Below are positions 1 to 7,878 of a DNA stretch of 45,533 bases, in pieces. How positions within the stretch are numbered: position 1 is the stretch's first letter; each line of letters begins with the position of its first letter. The stretch covers positions 1-45,533 of the forward strand of contig HF985636.1 of the NCBI GenBank assembly GCA_000431155.1, given 5' to 3'. A program made the translations under genes and the position numbers. The DNA is from Bacteroides sp. CAG:927. GTDB lineage: Bacteria; Bacteroidota; Bacteroidia; Bacteroidales; Muribaculaceae. The notes under the pieces are model-generated. The model was not told the DNA's origin and made no database searches. It saw only the letters and a program-made list of their open reading frames with translations.

Positions 1-64
1 TTAGCCTATAATCAAATTTTTAACGAACTATTGATGTACGGATTGTAAAAGAAACCACCGTCTG

Positions 65-126
65 CCTGACAATGACAATAAAGAATGGGATCGCACAAAC
101 TGAAACGAAATTGCAGTATTGTCAGG
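65..126. repeat. 9-bp inverted repeat upstream of hipB-like gene
   Basis: CCTGACAAT at 65-73 is perfectly complementary to ATTGTCAGG at 118-126, with a 44-nt spacer. It could be an operator for the downstream HTH protein, an end of the decayed hipBA locus, or chance. Nothing else is recognised in this segment. Confidence 0.35.
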
Positions 127-204
127 AGTTATGATTTAAACAGAATTCAGACTGTCGCACGACTTTTTATTTAGTCAAATATATCATATAATAAATATTT
201 TCAG

Positions 205-212
205 TATATTTG
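205..212 (+). promoter_or_regulatory. Candidate -7 box upstream of hipB-like gene
   Basis: TATATTTG matches the Bacteroidetes -7 consensus TAnnTTTG. No good TTTG box lies 19-21 nt upstream, and the leader to the start codon at 292 would be about 75 nt, so this is a weak candidate. The rest of 1-291 holds an inverted repeat (65-73 with 118-126) but no gene I can recognise. Confidence 0.3.
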
Positions 213-291
213 CGCTATTATATGGAAGTATAAAATTATAATTATAGGGCTTAACTTCATAGCTCGCCACCTTGACATAACACTTAAATCA

Positions 292-624
292 ATGGCAAAG
301 AATACGATGGGTACTAAGCTACCCCGAAAACTGGAGCAGAAGATGGCACTAATGGGTGAGCAAATAAAACTTGCCCGATTGCGTCGCCATCTTTCAATAG
401 CTCAAATTGCAGAACGAGCTACATGCTCACCACTTACGATAAACCGTATTGAGAAGGGTTCTCCGACTGTATCAATTGGCATTTACGCTCGTGTACTTTA
501 TGCATTGCAGCTTGATGATGATCTTACCTTAATTGCGAAAGAGGATGCCTTAGGTCGTAATTTGCAGGATTTGAATCTGAAACATCGCGGACGTGCTACG
601 CAAAAGCTTCAGAAACCAGAGTGA
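292..624 (+). CDS. HipB-like XRE-family HTH regulator (orphan antitoxin)
   Basis: 110-residue protein with a helix-turn-helix of the XRE/HipB type at about residues 25-80. The recognition-helix region reads CSPLTINRIEKGSPTVSIG, followed by the YARVLYALQLDDDL segment usual in Bacteroidetes regulators that sit directly before hipA genes. In HipBA modules such a protein binds the operon promoter and neutralises the HipA Ser/Thr kinase. Here the downstream hipA is only a fragment (681-1301), so this is probably an orphan antitoxin or a free-standing repressor. The N-terminal 20 residues are basic and may be disordered. The family call is firm; the present role is inferred. Confidence 0.8.
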   Translation: MAKNTMGTKLPRKLEQKMALMGEQIKLARLRRHLSIAQIAERATCSPLTINRIEKGSPTVSIGIYARVLYALQLDDDLTLIAKEDALGRNLQDLNLKHRGRATQKLQKPE

Positions 625-680
625 TTGATGACGATAATTATAGAATGTACCTTCATAACTTTGACATATGACCTCTCTTT

Positions 681-1301
681 TTGTTTATGCAGATTTTCTG
701 TCATATCATGGGCCGGAAAGCAGGTCTTAATGTGGCCGAAACACGGACAATCAGCGGCGGTAATTTTCACATTTTTCTGTCAAAGCGCTTTGACAGAAAA
801 GGTGATAGGAAACGGATTCACTTTGCATCTGCGCTGACAATGCTCGGTTTGACAGACGGCGACAATGCATCAACGGGTTATGGCTATACAGATATTGCAG
901 ATTTCATAATCCAACATGGGAGTAATGTGAGACACGATCTTGAAGAATTATATCGGCGTGTGGCATTTTATATAATTGTCGGCAACTCGGATGACCATTT
1001 CCGCAATCATGGCTTTTTATTGACATGCAAAGGATGGGAACTATCGCCAGCTTATGATATAAACCCTACTCTCAGTGAGAATCAGAGCCTATTGATTAAC
1101 CGATCCACAAGCGTAGCTGACATTGAAATTTTATTGGCATCCGCCGGAGAATATATGCTTCCGGCAGAAAAGGCGGTACAAATTATCAGCGAGGTAAAAA
1201 CAGCGATGAAATCATGGCGAACCGAAGCACGTAAACTTGGATTACCTCAACGCGATATTGACATGTTCGCACCACGATTTGACAAATGGATTGGCATTTA
1301 G
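681..1301 (+). pseudogene. HipA-like kinase remnant, N-terminal half missing
   Basis: The 206 codons correspond to the C-terminal lobe of HipA-family kinases. A conserved VGNSDDHFRNHGF stretch carries the catalytic Asp and the Mg-binding Asn, followed by LSPAYDINP with the second metal-binding Asp; just before these is the FLSKRFDR strand. Full HipA proteins run to roughly 310-440 residues. Here the N-terminal barrel, the ATP-binding strand/loop and the autophosphorylated Ser loop are absent. Only 56 nt separate the hipB stop (624) from this frame, and those bases do not encode the missing lobe in any frame. The frame opens at a TTG with no clear ribosome binding site. I read this as an internal deletion that inactivated hipA. 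A HipT-like short kinase is unlikely because HipT keeps the ATP loop. Confidence 0.75.
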
Positions 1302-1396
1302 ACAGTACCTTGAATAGCATGAGGAAATGTCACGACACTGTTGATGCGTTATTGATTTTTATTGCTACTTTTGTCAATTATTGTCTGATTTTTATC

Positions 1397-1440
1397 ATAA
1401 CCTCTGAACTACTGTCAATAAAGAGGTTATTAGAATTTGC
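1397..1440. repeat. 9-bp inverted repeat before yaaA
   Basis: ATAACCTCT at 1397-1405 and AGAGGTTAT at 1432-1440 form a perfect inverted repeat with a 26-nt spacer, ending 15 nt before the yaaA start. It may be an operator or an RNA hairpin in the leader. There is no U-run directly after it, so it is not a standard terminator for the hipA remnant. The rest of 1302-1455 is AT-rich with no gene seen. Confidence 0.4.
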
Positions 1441-1455
1441 AATGGTTATAATAAT

Positions 1456-2229
1456 ATGCTTGTACTGATAGCGGAATCAAAAACAATGGCACCTTGTGCG
1501 GAGAGCATACGGCCATTGGGATATGAGGCACATGCGCCTGCGTTCGCGTCAAGGGCGGACAGTATAATGGAGGCTGCCGGCAAAATGAGCGTGGACGAGC
1601 TGGCGGGAAAGGTGAAAATAAGTGTGCCTATGGCGCGCAAACTGCACCAAATGGCATACGATTTTCCCCACAAGGAATCAGGGTGCAAGGCTATAGAAGC
1701 ATTTACAGGCGTGGTGTTCAAATCGTTCGGGTACAAGAGTCTCAGCGAGTCGGAACAAAATACGGCTGACGGATGTGTGGGGATAATATCGTCGCTCTAT
1801 GGATGGCTGAGACCGGATGATGTGGTAAAACCTTACAGACTGGATTTTACTACGCCAATGGCTCCCGACGGAGAAACTCTTGCGAACTACTGGCGCGAAA
1901 GCGTTACCGGCGAGATTGCAAAAAGGCTTGCTGAAACGAATGACAGTGATGTGCTGAATCTGCTGCCGGGCGATGCCGCCAAATGCATAGATTGGAAAAA
2001 GATAGAGCAGAAAGCGAAAGTGTGGAAAGCCGAATTCTACGAGGTGCGCCCCGGCGGAGAGCTCCGTACTCCGAATTCCAACAAACTTAAGATGCTGCGC
2101 GGCGAGCTTCTGCGACATATAGTGACAGACAAACTTATCAGTCCGGAAGATTTAAAGGGTATCGTTTCAGATAATTTTATGCCGGAGCCGAGCGAAATTC
2201 CGGGCAAGCTGATATTTGTCACAGCATGA
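1456..2229 (+). CDS. yaaA: YaaA/DUF328 family peroxide stress protein
   Basis: 257-residue protein matching the YaaA (UPF0246/DUF328) family along its length. It shows the N-terminal MLVLIAESKTM strand, the AIEAFTGVVF segment, SLYGWLRPDDVVKPYRLDF, and the late LLRHIVTDKLISPEDLKGI region. E. coli YaaA lowers intracellular free iron and so limits Fenton damage during peroxide stress; the family also binds DNA with a helix-hairpin-helix-like surface. The protein is cytosolic and of normal family length. The ATG at 1456 gives the expected MLxLI N-terminus. A 9-bp inverted repeat lies immediately upstream. The membrane protein gene at 2273 follows after 43 nt and may be co-transcribed. Confidence 0.88.
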   Translation: MLVLIAESKTMAPCAESIRPLGYEAHAPAFASRADSIMEAAGKMSVDELAGKVKISVPMARKLHQMAYDFPHKESGCKAIEAFTGVVFKSFGYKSLSESEQNTADGCVGIISSLYGWLRPDDVVKPYRLDFTTPMAPDGETLANYWRESVTGEIAKRLAETNDSDVLNLLPGDAAKCIDWKKIEQKAKVWKAEFYEVRPGGELRTPNSNKLKMLRGELLRHIVTDKLISPEDLKGIVSDNFMPEPSEIPGKLIFVTA

Positions 2230-2272
2230 TAAATATAAATTTTCAAGGCTTTTGCAACGGCCAAAACAAAGA

Positions 2273-2842
2273 ATGCGCAAATTCATAATCATATTATCAA
2301 CAATCATGGTGATAATCGCCATAGGTGGCTGCATTGCCATCGGAGCCAACACTTTGGGGTCGCTTATGATACCGTGTATAGCCGTGGCGGTGGTGACGGC
2401 GGTATGCAGTGTGCTCATGAGGGGATTGTGGCAGAAACTCAGCCAGACATCAAATAGATGGATAAATATGTGGATAAGCATAATTGTGATGTTTCCGATA
2501 TTGATGTGCACCGTGCTTGCCGTCAACTATTTCGGGTCCGATGACGCCTCGCTGCAAACAGAGAATGCAGTGATACAACGGCTGTACAGCAAAACACGGC
2601 ACCACACCAAGCGGGTGTCGCGACGCACTGTAGGCGTGGGTGAGGCATACAAAGTGTATTATGCGGAAGTGGATATGGCAGGAGCAACCGTAAAAGAAAT
2701 AAGCCTGAACCTCAAGCAATGGCAACGGCTTCACAAGGGTGACACAATCAAGCTGCAGGTGGCACGCGGAGCACTGGGAATGCGGGTTATAAAGCGGAGA
2801 GGTATGTCTGTGGAAGTGCCCCGCTCAAGATATAGATTTTAG
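2273..2842 (+). CDS. Unknown membrane protein with soluble C-terminal domain
   Basis: 189-residue protein from the ATG at 2273. An upstream TTG at 2216 is in frame but lies inside yaaA and would add a charged, non-membrane stretch, so I prefer the ATG. The first 85 residues hold three hydrophobic segments (about 4-23, 29-48 and 66-86), consistent with a small inner-membrane domain. The rest is a basic, probably cytoplasmic or periplasmic beta-rich region of about 100 residues. I do not recognise a family. It follows yaaA by 43 nt on the same strand, so it may share its transcript; no function is proposed. Confidence 0.6.
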   Translation: MRKFIIILSTIMVIIAIGGCIAIGANTLGSLMIPCIAVAVVTAVCSVLMRGLWQKLSQTSNRWINMWISIIVMFPILMCTVLAVNYFGSDDASLQTENAVIQRLYSKTRHHTKRVSRRTVGVGEAYKVYYAEVDMAGATVKEISLNLKQWQRLHKGDTIKLQVARGALGMRVIKRRGMSVEVPRSRYRF

Positions 2843-2858
2843 AGCCGATTCGACAATA
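2841..2858 (+). repeat. Degenerate intergenic element, copy 1
   Basis: AGAGCCGATTCGACAATA directly follows a stop codon and matches 16 of 18 bases with 22835-22852, which also follows a stop. Looser similarity (TTAAC, then AATCCGG) continues for about 25 nt in both copies. It may be a small dispersed element or chance. Confidence 0.35.
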
Positions 2859-2970
2859 TCTGTTAACAGCTCTTAGAATCCGGAGCTGCGGTCACGCCGA
2901 ATGACCGAGTCATAAACAGACAGTATCGTAATATTTTAATGCAAGGGATGGATATTACACGGATTTTGTG

Positions 2971-2978
2971 TAACTTTG
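2971..2978 (+). promoter_or_regulatory. Candidate -7 box of typA
   Basis: TAACTTTG matches TAnnTTTG. Transcription from here would start around 2983 and give a leader of about 22 nt to the ATG at 3005. This also argues against an upstream ATG at 2939 as the typA start. No clear TTTG -33 box is seen. Confidence 0.5.
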
Positions 2979-3004
2979 CAGCCGCAAAAAAGTACAATTT
3001 CAGC

Positions 3005-4801
3005 ATGCAGAAAATTCGCAATGTTGCCATCATAGCCCACGTGGACCATGGCAAAACCACTTTAGTGGATAAAATGCTTCTTGCCGGACACCTTTTTCGT
3101 GAGAATCAGAATGCCGGCGAGCTTATACTTGACAACAACGATCTGGAACGAGAACGCGGCATAACAATTCTGTCAAAAAACGTCAGCATCAATTACAAGG
3201 GATATAAAATCAATATCATAGATACTCCGGGGCACGCCGACTTCGGCGGTGAGGTTGAGCGTGTGCTCAATATGGCCGACGGATGCCTGCTACTGGTGGA
3301 TGCATTTGAAGGGCCAATGCCCCAGACACGTTTTGTGCTTCAGAAAGCAATACAAATGGGATTGAAACCTGTGGTAGTAATCAACAAGGTTGACAAGCCC
3401 AATTGCAGGCCCGATGAGGTGCAAGAGATGGTGTTTGACCTGATGTTCAACCTTGACGCCACGGAAGACCAGCTTGATTTTCCGACTATCTACGGCTCAG
3501 CAAAACAGGGCTGGATGAGCACCGACTGGCAAAAGCCTACTAATGACATAACAGCTGTGCTTGATGCCATCATTGAATATATTCCCGAACCAGAGACCTT
3601 GGAAGGTCCGGCACAAATGCTCATCACATCACTTGACTTTTCAAATTATGTAGGGCGTATTGCTGTGGGACGCGTTCACCGTGGAACCCTGAAGGAAGGC
3701 ATGGAGATAGCATTGTGCAAAAAGGACGGGACGACCGTGCGCCAGCGCATCAAAGAGCTGCATGTGTTTGAGGGCATGGGACGCAAGCGAGTGGAAAGTG
3801 TGAGCAGCGGCGATATATGCGCTCTGGTGGGCATAGAAGGGTTTGAAATCGGCGACACAGTGGCAGACCCCGAAACACCTGAAGCATTGCCCCGCATAGC
3901 CATTGACGAGCCTACAATGTCAATGACTTTCACCATCAACGATTCGCCGTTCTTTGGACGCGACGGAAAGTATGTGACCTCACGCCATATCGGAGACCGC
4001 CTGACAAAAGAACTTGACCGCAACCTCGCACTCAGAGTAACCAAAGCAGACCATGAGGATGTGTGGACGGTATATGGCCGAGGAGTGCTGCACTTGAGCG
4101 TGCTCATTGAAACCATGCGCCGTGAGGGTTACGAGCTTCAGGTTGGTCAACCTCAGGTGATAGTGAAAGAGATTGACGGTGTGAAATGCGAGCCAGTGGA
4201 ACTGCTCACTATCAATGTGAGCGAGGAATATGCCAGCAAAATGATTGATATGGTCACACGCCGCAAGGGAGACCTTGTGTCAATGACCACTCAAAACGAC
4301 CGGGTGCAGATGGAGTTCAACATTCCGTCACGCGGCATTATAGGACTGCGCAACAATGTGCTGACAGCTTCTGCCGGCGAGGCCATCATGGCGCACCGTT
4401 TTCTTGAATATCAGCCGTGGAAGGGCGACATAGAACGGCGCACCAACGGGTCTTTGATAGCGATGGAAGGCGGCACAGCTTTTGCTTACGCTATAGACAA
4501 GCTTCAGGACCGTGGCCGTTTCTTCATCTTCCCGCAGGAAGAGGTATATGCCGGTCAGGTTGTGGGCGAAAACGCCAAGGATAACGATATAGTAGTGAAC
4601 GTGACCAAGTCAAAGAAGCTCACCAATATGCGTGCATCGGGAGCTGATGACAAGGCCCGAATCATACCTCCGGTCGTGTTCAGCCTTGAGGAAGCGCTGG
4701 AATATATAAAGGGTGACGAATATGTGGAAGTGACACCTCACCATATACGTCTGCGCAAGATAATTCTTGATGAACTGGAACGCAAACGCGCCAACAAATA
4801 A
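3005..4801 (+). CDS. typA: Translational GTPase TypA/BipA
   Basis: 598-residue GTPase of the EF-G-like family, involved in 50S ribosome assembly and growth under stress. G1 is AHVDHGKT at residues 11-18, the switch region contains RERGITILSKN, G3 is DTPGHADFGGEVERV, and G4 is NKVDKPNCRPDEV. Domain II and EF-G-like domains III/V follow, and the C-terminal BipA domain contains GSLIAMEGGTAFAYAIDKLQDRGRFF. Length is that usual for the family. The ATG at 3005 gives the canonical MQKIRNVAIIAHVDHGK start; an in-frame ATG at 2939 would lie upstream of the likely promoter box. The gene is alone, followed by a strong hairpin terminator and a convergent methyltransferase gene. Confidence 0.97.
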   Translation: MQKIRNVAIIAHVDHGKTTLVDKMLLAGHLFRENQNAGELILDNNDLERERGITILSKNVSINYKGYKINIIDTPGHADFGGEVERVLNMADGCLLLVDAFEGPMPQTRFVLQKAIQMGLKPVVVINKVDKPNCRPDEVQEMVFDLMFNLDATEDQLDFPTIYGSAKQGWMSTDWQKPTNDITAVLDAIIEYIPEPETLEGPAQMLITSLDFSNYVGRIAVGRVHRGTLKEGMEIALCKKDGTTVRQRIKELHVFEGMGRKRVESVSSGDICALVGIEGFEIGDTVADPETPEALPRIAIDEPTMSMTFTINDSPFFGRDGKYVTSRHIGDRLTKELDRNLALRVTKADHEDVWTVYGRGVLHLSVLIETMRREGYELQVGQPQVIVKEIDGVKCEPVELLTINVSEEYASKMIDMVTRRKGDLVSMTTQNDRVQMEFNIPSRGIIGLRNNVLTASAGEAIMAHRFLEYQPWKGDIERRTNGSLIAMEGGTAFAYAIDKLQDRGRFFIFPQEEVYAGQVVGENAKDNDIVVNVTKSKKLTNMRASGADDKARIIPPVVFSLEEALEYIKGDEYVEVTPHHIRLRKIILDELERKRANK

Positions 4802-4825
4802 GGATAACAAATATCTCTTTATATC

Positions 4826-4862
4826 AAGGAGCTGACGTGAATTTCGTCGGCTCCTTTTCTTT
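4826..4862 (+). terminator. Rho-independent terminator of typA
   Basis: AAGGAGCTGACG (4826-4837) pairs with CGTCGGCTCCTT (4845-4856), with one G-U pair and a 7-nt loop, and runs into TTCTTTT. It lies between typA and the convergent methyltransferase gene. Confidence 0.88.
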
Positions 4863-4884
4863 TGCTGAAACGGACAAGACATTT

Positions 4885-6447
4885 TCAACCAAAAGCTGAG
4901 AAAAGTATGTCGTCAACTTTTTTGATAAAAAAAGGATCAGCATTGTGCTTGTTGGCATAATATAATTCCCGCAGCCTCTTCTTGCAAGATTCGTCAAGAA
5001 TGCCGAGATCGACCATGTTGGCTTTATTCAAATCATTGGGCTCAAACTTACTGAGTCCGTTTCCGTATTCACGGGCAGATGCCGAAAACAAATTTTTCGC
5101 GCAATTAGAAATAAGATAGGTGAAAAGCAAATCGGCATCAACTCCAAACAGATTTTCCTGAACATATATGCAATGGAAAGTTGTGAGATTGAGAGTATTG
5201 GTTTCATTTCGCACAAACTTCAACCCACTTCTATTGAAAACTCCTACCCAAATAGGAGCTGGCATGCGATTTTCCATGCCATACCATGGATTACGTTTAG
5301 ATGTTAGGAATCGCTTATTAATATCTGTATCTTCTCCGAAGCGAATATATTCCACTACGTGTGCATCATTTAAATCAAGAGGATTAAAAATCATAACATC
5401 TTTATCAGCATTGAGAGCGTCACTGTAGTCAGAGTCGGAAAACAATATTCCGGAGACATCGGAGGAATGGCATATACATGGCTTAAAATGGCGACAATCA
5501 ATACCCAATTGTCTGGCTTTGGAAAGATTGAAAGAGAAATATTCGTTGGCACCCGTGGCAATACCCCTCATAACCTTGGCATAAGTGCCGAAAGGGACTA
5601 AATGTTTAAGTTTTGGAGTCTCAAAAGATGAATAATAATTTTTCCATTTGACAGATGGGTCAATATTATCTACCGTCAGTACTGAATCAGCATTTTCCAT
5701 GGAAGGATAGGAGTCTATCAGCCGATTAATTTTACCGATTTCGGCAGAAGTGTTAATCTTGGTAAAACCAACAGAGTGAGATTGCTTATCGTTAGCGCAA
5801 AGTATAATGGCGGAAGTGGTAGTGGCATCATCAAACACGTTTTCTTTAAAATTAAAAACTATGATGTGCCGAAGTGTACCTGATTCCAACAAATATTTTT
5901 TGACTTGTACGCCGTAATCGGAATTAAGGAATTCAGAAGGTATGATATATGCACATCGTCCTCCAGCAGCAAGCTGGCTAATGGATTTGAGAAGAAATAC
6001 CGCATAAAGATTAGTGTGCATACGCAACCGGAAGCCCAAATTTTCGCGTATGGCTGTTATATATTTTTTATTATCATAATCATGGAACTTAAAATAGGGT
6101 GGATTACAGATTATGCCATCAAATTTCATGTTCCAATCGCAGTTGATGTAGTCGTCTAAAAGAAAATCCACACCACCATCGCTTACTTTATTATGATAAT
6201 ATTCGTATATGACCGGATCAGTGTCATAGCCTAAAACATTTACATTTTCGGCCTTTGAAAGAAGAATCCTTGAAAACACACCGAGACCGAAAGCCGGCTC
6301 CAATACTGAGGTTAGTGATTCGCACCCTAACAGCCAATCCACCATGATATCGGCTATGGCTACAGGTGTGAAGAATTGGGCGAATTTTTTTCTATGCTCA
6401 ATGCCCACACTTTCTGAATAACCGGATTCAATGATGTCAATAGCCAT
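4885..6447 (-). CDS. Type II N6-adenine DNA methyltransferase (gamma class, AccI/TaqI-like)
   Basis: 520-residue modification enzyme that would methylate adenine N6 using S-adenosylmethionine. In order it shows motif X FFTP (about 25-28), motif I VLEPAFGLGVF (about 48-58), an acidic YDTD motif II, and motif IV NPPYF (115-119). A long C-terminal part (about 270-520) is the likely target recognition domain. The order X-I-IV with NPPY is that of gamma-class N6A enzymes. It starts 6 nt after the stop of the upstream nuclease gene, as in a two-gene operon. Base composition is AT-richer than the flanks: 22 of 60 G+C at 5641-5700 against 33 of 60 at 8041-8100. Specificity is not readable from sequence; AccI-like (GTMKAC) is a guess from the partner. 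Confidence 0.88.
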   Translation of the reverse strand: MAIDIIESGYSESVGIEHRKKFAQFFTPVAIADIMVDWLLGCESLTSVLEPAFGLGVFSRILLSKAENVNVLGYDTDPVIYEYYHNKVSDGGVDFLLDDYINCDWNMKFDGIICNPPYFKFHDYDNKKYITAIRENLGFRLRMHTNLYAVFLLKSISQLAAGGRCAYIIPSEFLNSDYGVQVKKYLLESGTLRHIIVFNFKENVFDDATTTSAIILCANDKQSHSVGFTKINTSAEIGKINRLIDSYPSMENADSVLTVDNIDPSVKWKNYYSSFETPKLKHLVPFGTYAKVMRGIATGANEYFSFNLSKARQLGIDCRHFKPCICHSSDVSGILFSDSDYSDALNADKDVMIFNPLDLNDAHVVEYIRFGEDTDINKRFLTSKRNPWYGMENRMPAPIWVGVFNRSGLKFVRNETNTLNLTTFHCIYVQENLFGVDADLLFTYLISNCAKNLFSASAREYGNGLSKFEPNDLNKANMVDLGILDESCKKRLRELYYANKHNADPFFIKKVDDILFSAFG

Positions 6448-6453
6448 TATTTA

Positions 6454-7554
6454 TTAGAAATTTTCACGGTCAATATTAAGCAAAGAAATCAGATTATCAA
6501 CATCCAGATAAGCGGTGCCGCCGTTGAAAGCGACATGAAAAAGCAATCTTCCTCGCGTCAATTCCCGTCGGACACTATGGTGGGAAGGCTCATCAACTTT
6601 GTGAGCAATCACATCACCGATAGAAGATTTGATTTTTATAGTGGTCTTATTATGATTTTTAGTATCCTGTTCAACAGAGAATATGCATCCTTCATTATCG
6701 CTATCGGAGATTATGGATAAAATACGCTCAAATGATATGCCATAAATTTTATCAAAGAACACCTGAAAATAAAAATGTGGCACATTGAAATTCTCAATCC
6801 ACTTATACACGACCTTCAAATCCTCAACTTTGGGAGTTATTGAAAGATAATCACGCTTTTGAATTATTTTCAGATATGATTTGAGATTGCGCAAACAACC
6901 ATTAAGCTGAACCAAATCAGCAGACGCCCTCCACCCGGGCACAGAGAATGACAGAGTATGAACGGTATCGCGATCAAGAGCTTCCAGTAATGCCCGGTAT
7001 CTGCATCTTACAGGATGGTTCAGCAATGCAGTGTATTTAGCCAATATCTCGTTTTTGAGTTCAAGAGCCATGGCAATATTCTGTTCGGTGCGTTCGTTCA
7101 TGTATTGCTCATAACGATCAATTAAAAACGCGCTTGACCTAACTTCGATACCGGCAATGGCTTTGCGAACATACTCGTCCAATTCGTCATGAGGAACGCG
7201 GCTTATATCCAAGCCTAAATCCTCACGAAAATCTGATTTATTAAATATCAGTATATCGGGACGCTTTCCTATTGTATCAAGTTCGTTTTGAAATTCTTCA
7301 TAAAACTCATCAAATCCAACATCACCGGCCACCAAATCATCATTTTTACCATAATGTACAGCCACATAGTTGCGTGATGCGGCATTAATGGCATCCAACA
7401 ACAGACGCTCGGCCCAGTCTCCCTGCTCCTTATTGGTAATAAAATCGGACGATGCCTGGGTTGGAGGCGAGGAATATTTACGCGGCTGAGAAAAGTCCAC
7501 TATTTCTGTAGGGACGACAGAGGCCAGATTTCTTATTCTATTGTAATAATCCAT
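6454..7554 (-). CDS. Type II restriction endonuclease, AccI-like
   Basis: 366-residue protein next to a gamma-class methyltransferase. It carries a PD-(D/E)xK-type pattern: a helix with QGDWAERLL and Glu49, then RPDILIF with Pro99-Asp100, and 36 residues later GIEVRSSAF with Glu137. The catalytic Lys position appears to be Arg139 (E-V-R), a variation to check. Size and layout recall the AccI endonuclease family, but that name is a recollection, not a search result. The gene is the first of the operon. The start ATG at 7554 lies just downstream of a minus-strand promoter (7572-7603), so nuclease and methylase appear to be transcribed together, with the nuclease first. No controller (C) protein gene is visible. 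Confidence 0.72.
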   Translation of the reverse strand: MDYYNRIRNLASVVPTEIVDFSQPRKYSSPPTQASSDFITNKEQGDWAERLLLDAINAASRNYVAVHYGKNDDLVAGDVGFDEFYEEFQNELDTIGKRPDILIFNKSDFREDLGLDISRVPHDELDEYVRKAIAGIEVRSSAFLIDRYEQYMNERTEQNIAMALELKNEILAKYTALLNHPVRCRYRALLEALDRDTVHTLSFSVPGWRASADLVQLNGCLRNLKSYLKIIQKRDYLSITPKVEDLKVVYKWIENFNVPHFYFQVFFDKIYGISFERILSIISDSDNEGCIFSVEQDTKNHNKTTIKIKSSIGDVIAHKVDEPSHHSVRRELTRGRLLFHVAFNGGTAYLDVDNLISLLNIDRENF

Positions 7555-7571
7555 ACAGACATTGATTTCCG

Positions 7572-7603
7572 CAAAAATAGCAATTTAATCTTTTGTGTGC
7601 AAC
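7572..7603 (-). promoter_or_regulatory. Promoter of the restriction-modification operon
   Basis: On the minus strand TATTTTTG (7579-7572) matches TAnnTTTG. GTTG (7603-7600), three of four bases of the -33 box, lies 20 nt upstream. The leader to the ATG at 7554 would be about 10-15 nt. Confidence 0.55.
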
Positions 7604-7648
7604 TGCGAAATGTGGGGGGAATATATGGATGAGTAAGAATATTTTGAT

Positions 7649-7656
7649 TATCTTTG
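7649..7656 (+). promoter_or_regulatory. Candidate -7 box of the dxs-trkA-trkH operon
   Basis: TATCTTTG matches TAnnTTTG and sits 24 nt before the ATG at 7681. No TTTG is found at the proper -33 spacing. It is the only promoter-like site seen before this operon. Confidence 0.45.
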
Positions 7657-7680
7657 CGGTGTTAAGAAAGAACTGTTTTT

Positions 7681-7878
7681 ATGACTAACGCAGTGAAATT
7701 TCGTTTTGTGTGCATAACGCTGTTGTGGGTTTGCCTGTCGTATATGGTGATCACCACTCAGCCGTTCACACTCAAAACAGTATTTATACTCGTTGCATCA
7801 GGCATAATAGTTTTTGTGCCCATGTACAAGAAATATATTCGCAAGCAGCCTCATGACAACACTTCAAGTTCCAAATAA
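7681..7878 (+). CDS. Small two-span membrane protein overlapping dxs
   Basis: 65-residue ORF starting 24 nt after a -7 box. It has two hydrophobic segments (about 8-26 and 31-49) and a basic C-terminus, YKKYIRKQPHDN. Its last 26 bases overlap the start of dxs (ATG at 7853) in another frame, so translation of dxs may be coupled to it. I recognise no family. Position as first gene of a dxs-trkA-trkH operon, a clean hydrophobic profile and a plausible leader support it as a real small protein, but composition alone could mislead. Confidence 0.6.
   Translation: MTNAVKFRFVCITLLWVCLSYMVITTQPFTLKTVFILVASGIIVFVPMYKKYIRKQPHDNTSSSK

Noticed and set aside
625..837. 70-codon frame right after hipB as a possible HipS or HipA N-terminal protein
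   Set aside because: The translation does not resemble the HipA_N barrel and overlaps the kinase remnant out of frame; no evidence for a HipBST module.
2216..2272. TTG start 57 nt upstream for the membrane protein at 2273
   Set aside because: It lies inside the end of yaaA and adds a charged segment in front of the first membrane span; the ATG at 2273 is better.
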